Assembly (NCBI GenBank): GCA_002478225.1
Contig: DLMV01000065.1
Span: 104,260-109,809, forward strand
DNA length: 5,550 bases
Direction of reading: 5' to 3'
From: Deltaproteobacteria bacterium UBA7527
GTDB lineage: Bacteria; Desulfobacterota; Syntrophorhabdia; Syntrophorhabdales; Syntrophorhabdaceae
Under the pieces are notes generated by a model. That model made no database searches and was not told the DNA's origin. It saw only the letters and a list, made by a program, of their open reading frames with translations. This document shows, one piece after another, positions 5,379 through 5,550 of this stretch; the first letter of the stretch is position 1; each line of letters opens with the position of its first letter. The translations under genes and the position numbers were made by a program.

Positions 5379-5537
5379 GGGGCTTGCGTCGCCCCCTCCC
5401 GCAGCAAAGCTGCCGGAGCCTCCCCCTCTCGCCCGAGAACGGGCTACAAAATATATACGGGCTTGCGTCGCCCCCGCCCCCCGCACAGCGCCCCGGGGCC
5501 CCCCCCCCCCCCCCCGGACGGGCGGGAAAACAAAAAA
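5379..5537. repeat. GC-rich hairpin-forming repeat, two copies with 79-bp period
   Basis: Copy 1 (5380-5458) and copy 2 (5459-5537) begin with the same 17-mer GGGCTTGCGTCGCCCCC. Copy 1 contains three small stem-loops: GGGGC-TTGCGTC-GCCCC, GCAGC-AAA-GCTGC and GCCCG-AGAA-CGGGC, followed by an AT-rich tail. Copy 2 aligns along its length but is heavily changed toward C and G. The 79-bp period is not a multiple of three, arguing against coding. It looks like a non-coding palindromic intergenic repeat family. It lies upstream of the tetR promoter, and I see no gene from 5287 to 5550. Confidence 0.65.
5499..5515. other. Run of 17 C, probable low-quality sequence
   Basis: An uninterrupted 17-C run occurs where the aligned first repeat copy has mixed C, T and G. 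It is followed by G-, A- and T-rich homopolymers to the end of the window. This pattern suggests base-calling or assembly failure near a contig end, so the last 70 or so bases should be read with caution. Confidence 0.55.
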
Positions 5538-5550
5538 TTGGGTCCGCGGC

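Noticed and set aside
5379..5550. Coding sequence or attC/integron array in the GC-rich terminal repeat
   Set aside because: The 79-bp period shifts reading frame between copies, no attC-type core sites are visible, and the last section appears to be poor-quality sequence.

Overview
This window looks like chromosomal DNA from an anaerobic bacterium of the Desulfobacterota (deltaproteobacterial) kind, possibly a syntrophic aromatic- or acid-degrading lineage. The inference rests on an FAD-dependent dehydrogenase / HdrD-like CCG iron-sulfur protein operon, a sigma54-like promoter, MarR and TetR regulators typical of catabolic gene sets, and intergenic heptamer repeats. No taxonomic marker gene is present, so this is a moderate-to-low confidence placement.

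Layout: (i) 1-3682, minus strand: three tightly packed genes read right to left. They are an FAD-binding oxidoreductase (2225-3682, 485 aa), an HdrD/GlpC/GlcF-like protein with two CCG domains and an N-terminal ferredoxin-like region (898-2214, 438 aa), and a second FAD-binding oxidoreductase (1-886, 295 N-terminal codons, running off the window). Both internal junctions have the same design: the stop codon is the first part of the Shine-Dalgarno sequence TAAGGAGG of the next gene. (ii) 3683-4007: a 325-bp divergent control region with three tandem 15-bp AT-rich repeats, overlapping sigma70-like signals, and a sigma54-like -24/-12 element pointing at the operon. (iii) 4008-4466, plus strand: a MarR-family regulator. 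(iv) 4467-4674: a convergent spacer made largely of short 7-bp tandem repeats and a long imperfect AT-rich hairpin. (v) 4675-5286, minus strand: a TetR-family regulator with a near-consensus promoter overlapping palindromic DNA. (vi) 5379-5550: a GC-rich, hairpin-rich repeat with a 79-bp period. Its second copy is degenerate in a way that suggests poor sequence quality at a contig end.

Working model: the two flavoproteins oxidise an unidentified (hydroxy)acid, alcohol or methyl-phenol type substrate and pass electrons through the CCG iron-sulfur protein to a membrane or soluble acceptor, as glycolate oxidase GlcDEF and related dehydrogenases do. The divergent MarR gene is the obvious candidate regulator. 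An 18-bp element in the operon/marR control region recurs in the tetR promoter (15 of 18 positions), so a common DNA-binding protein may link the two, although the motif also resembles an IHF site. The substrate cannot be determined from the sequence.
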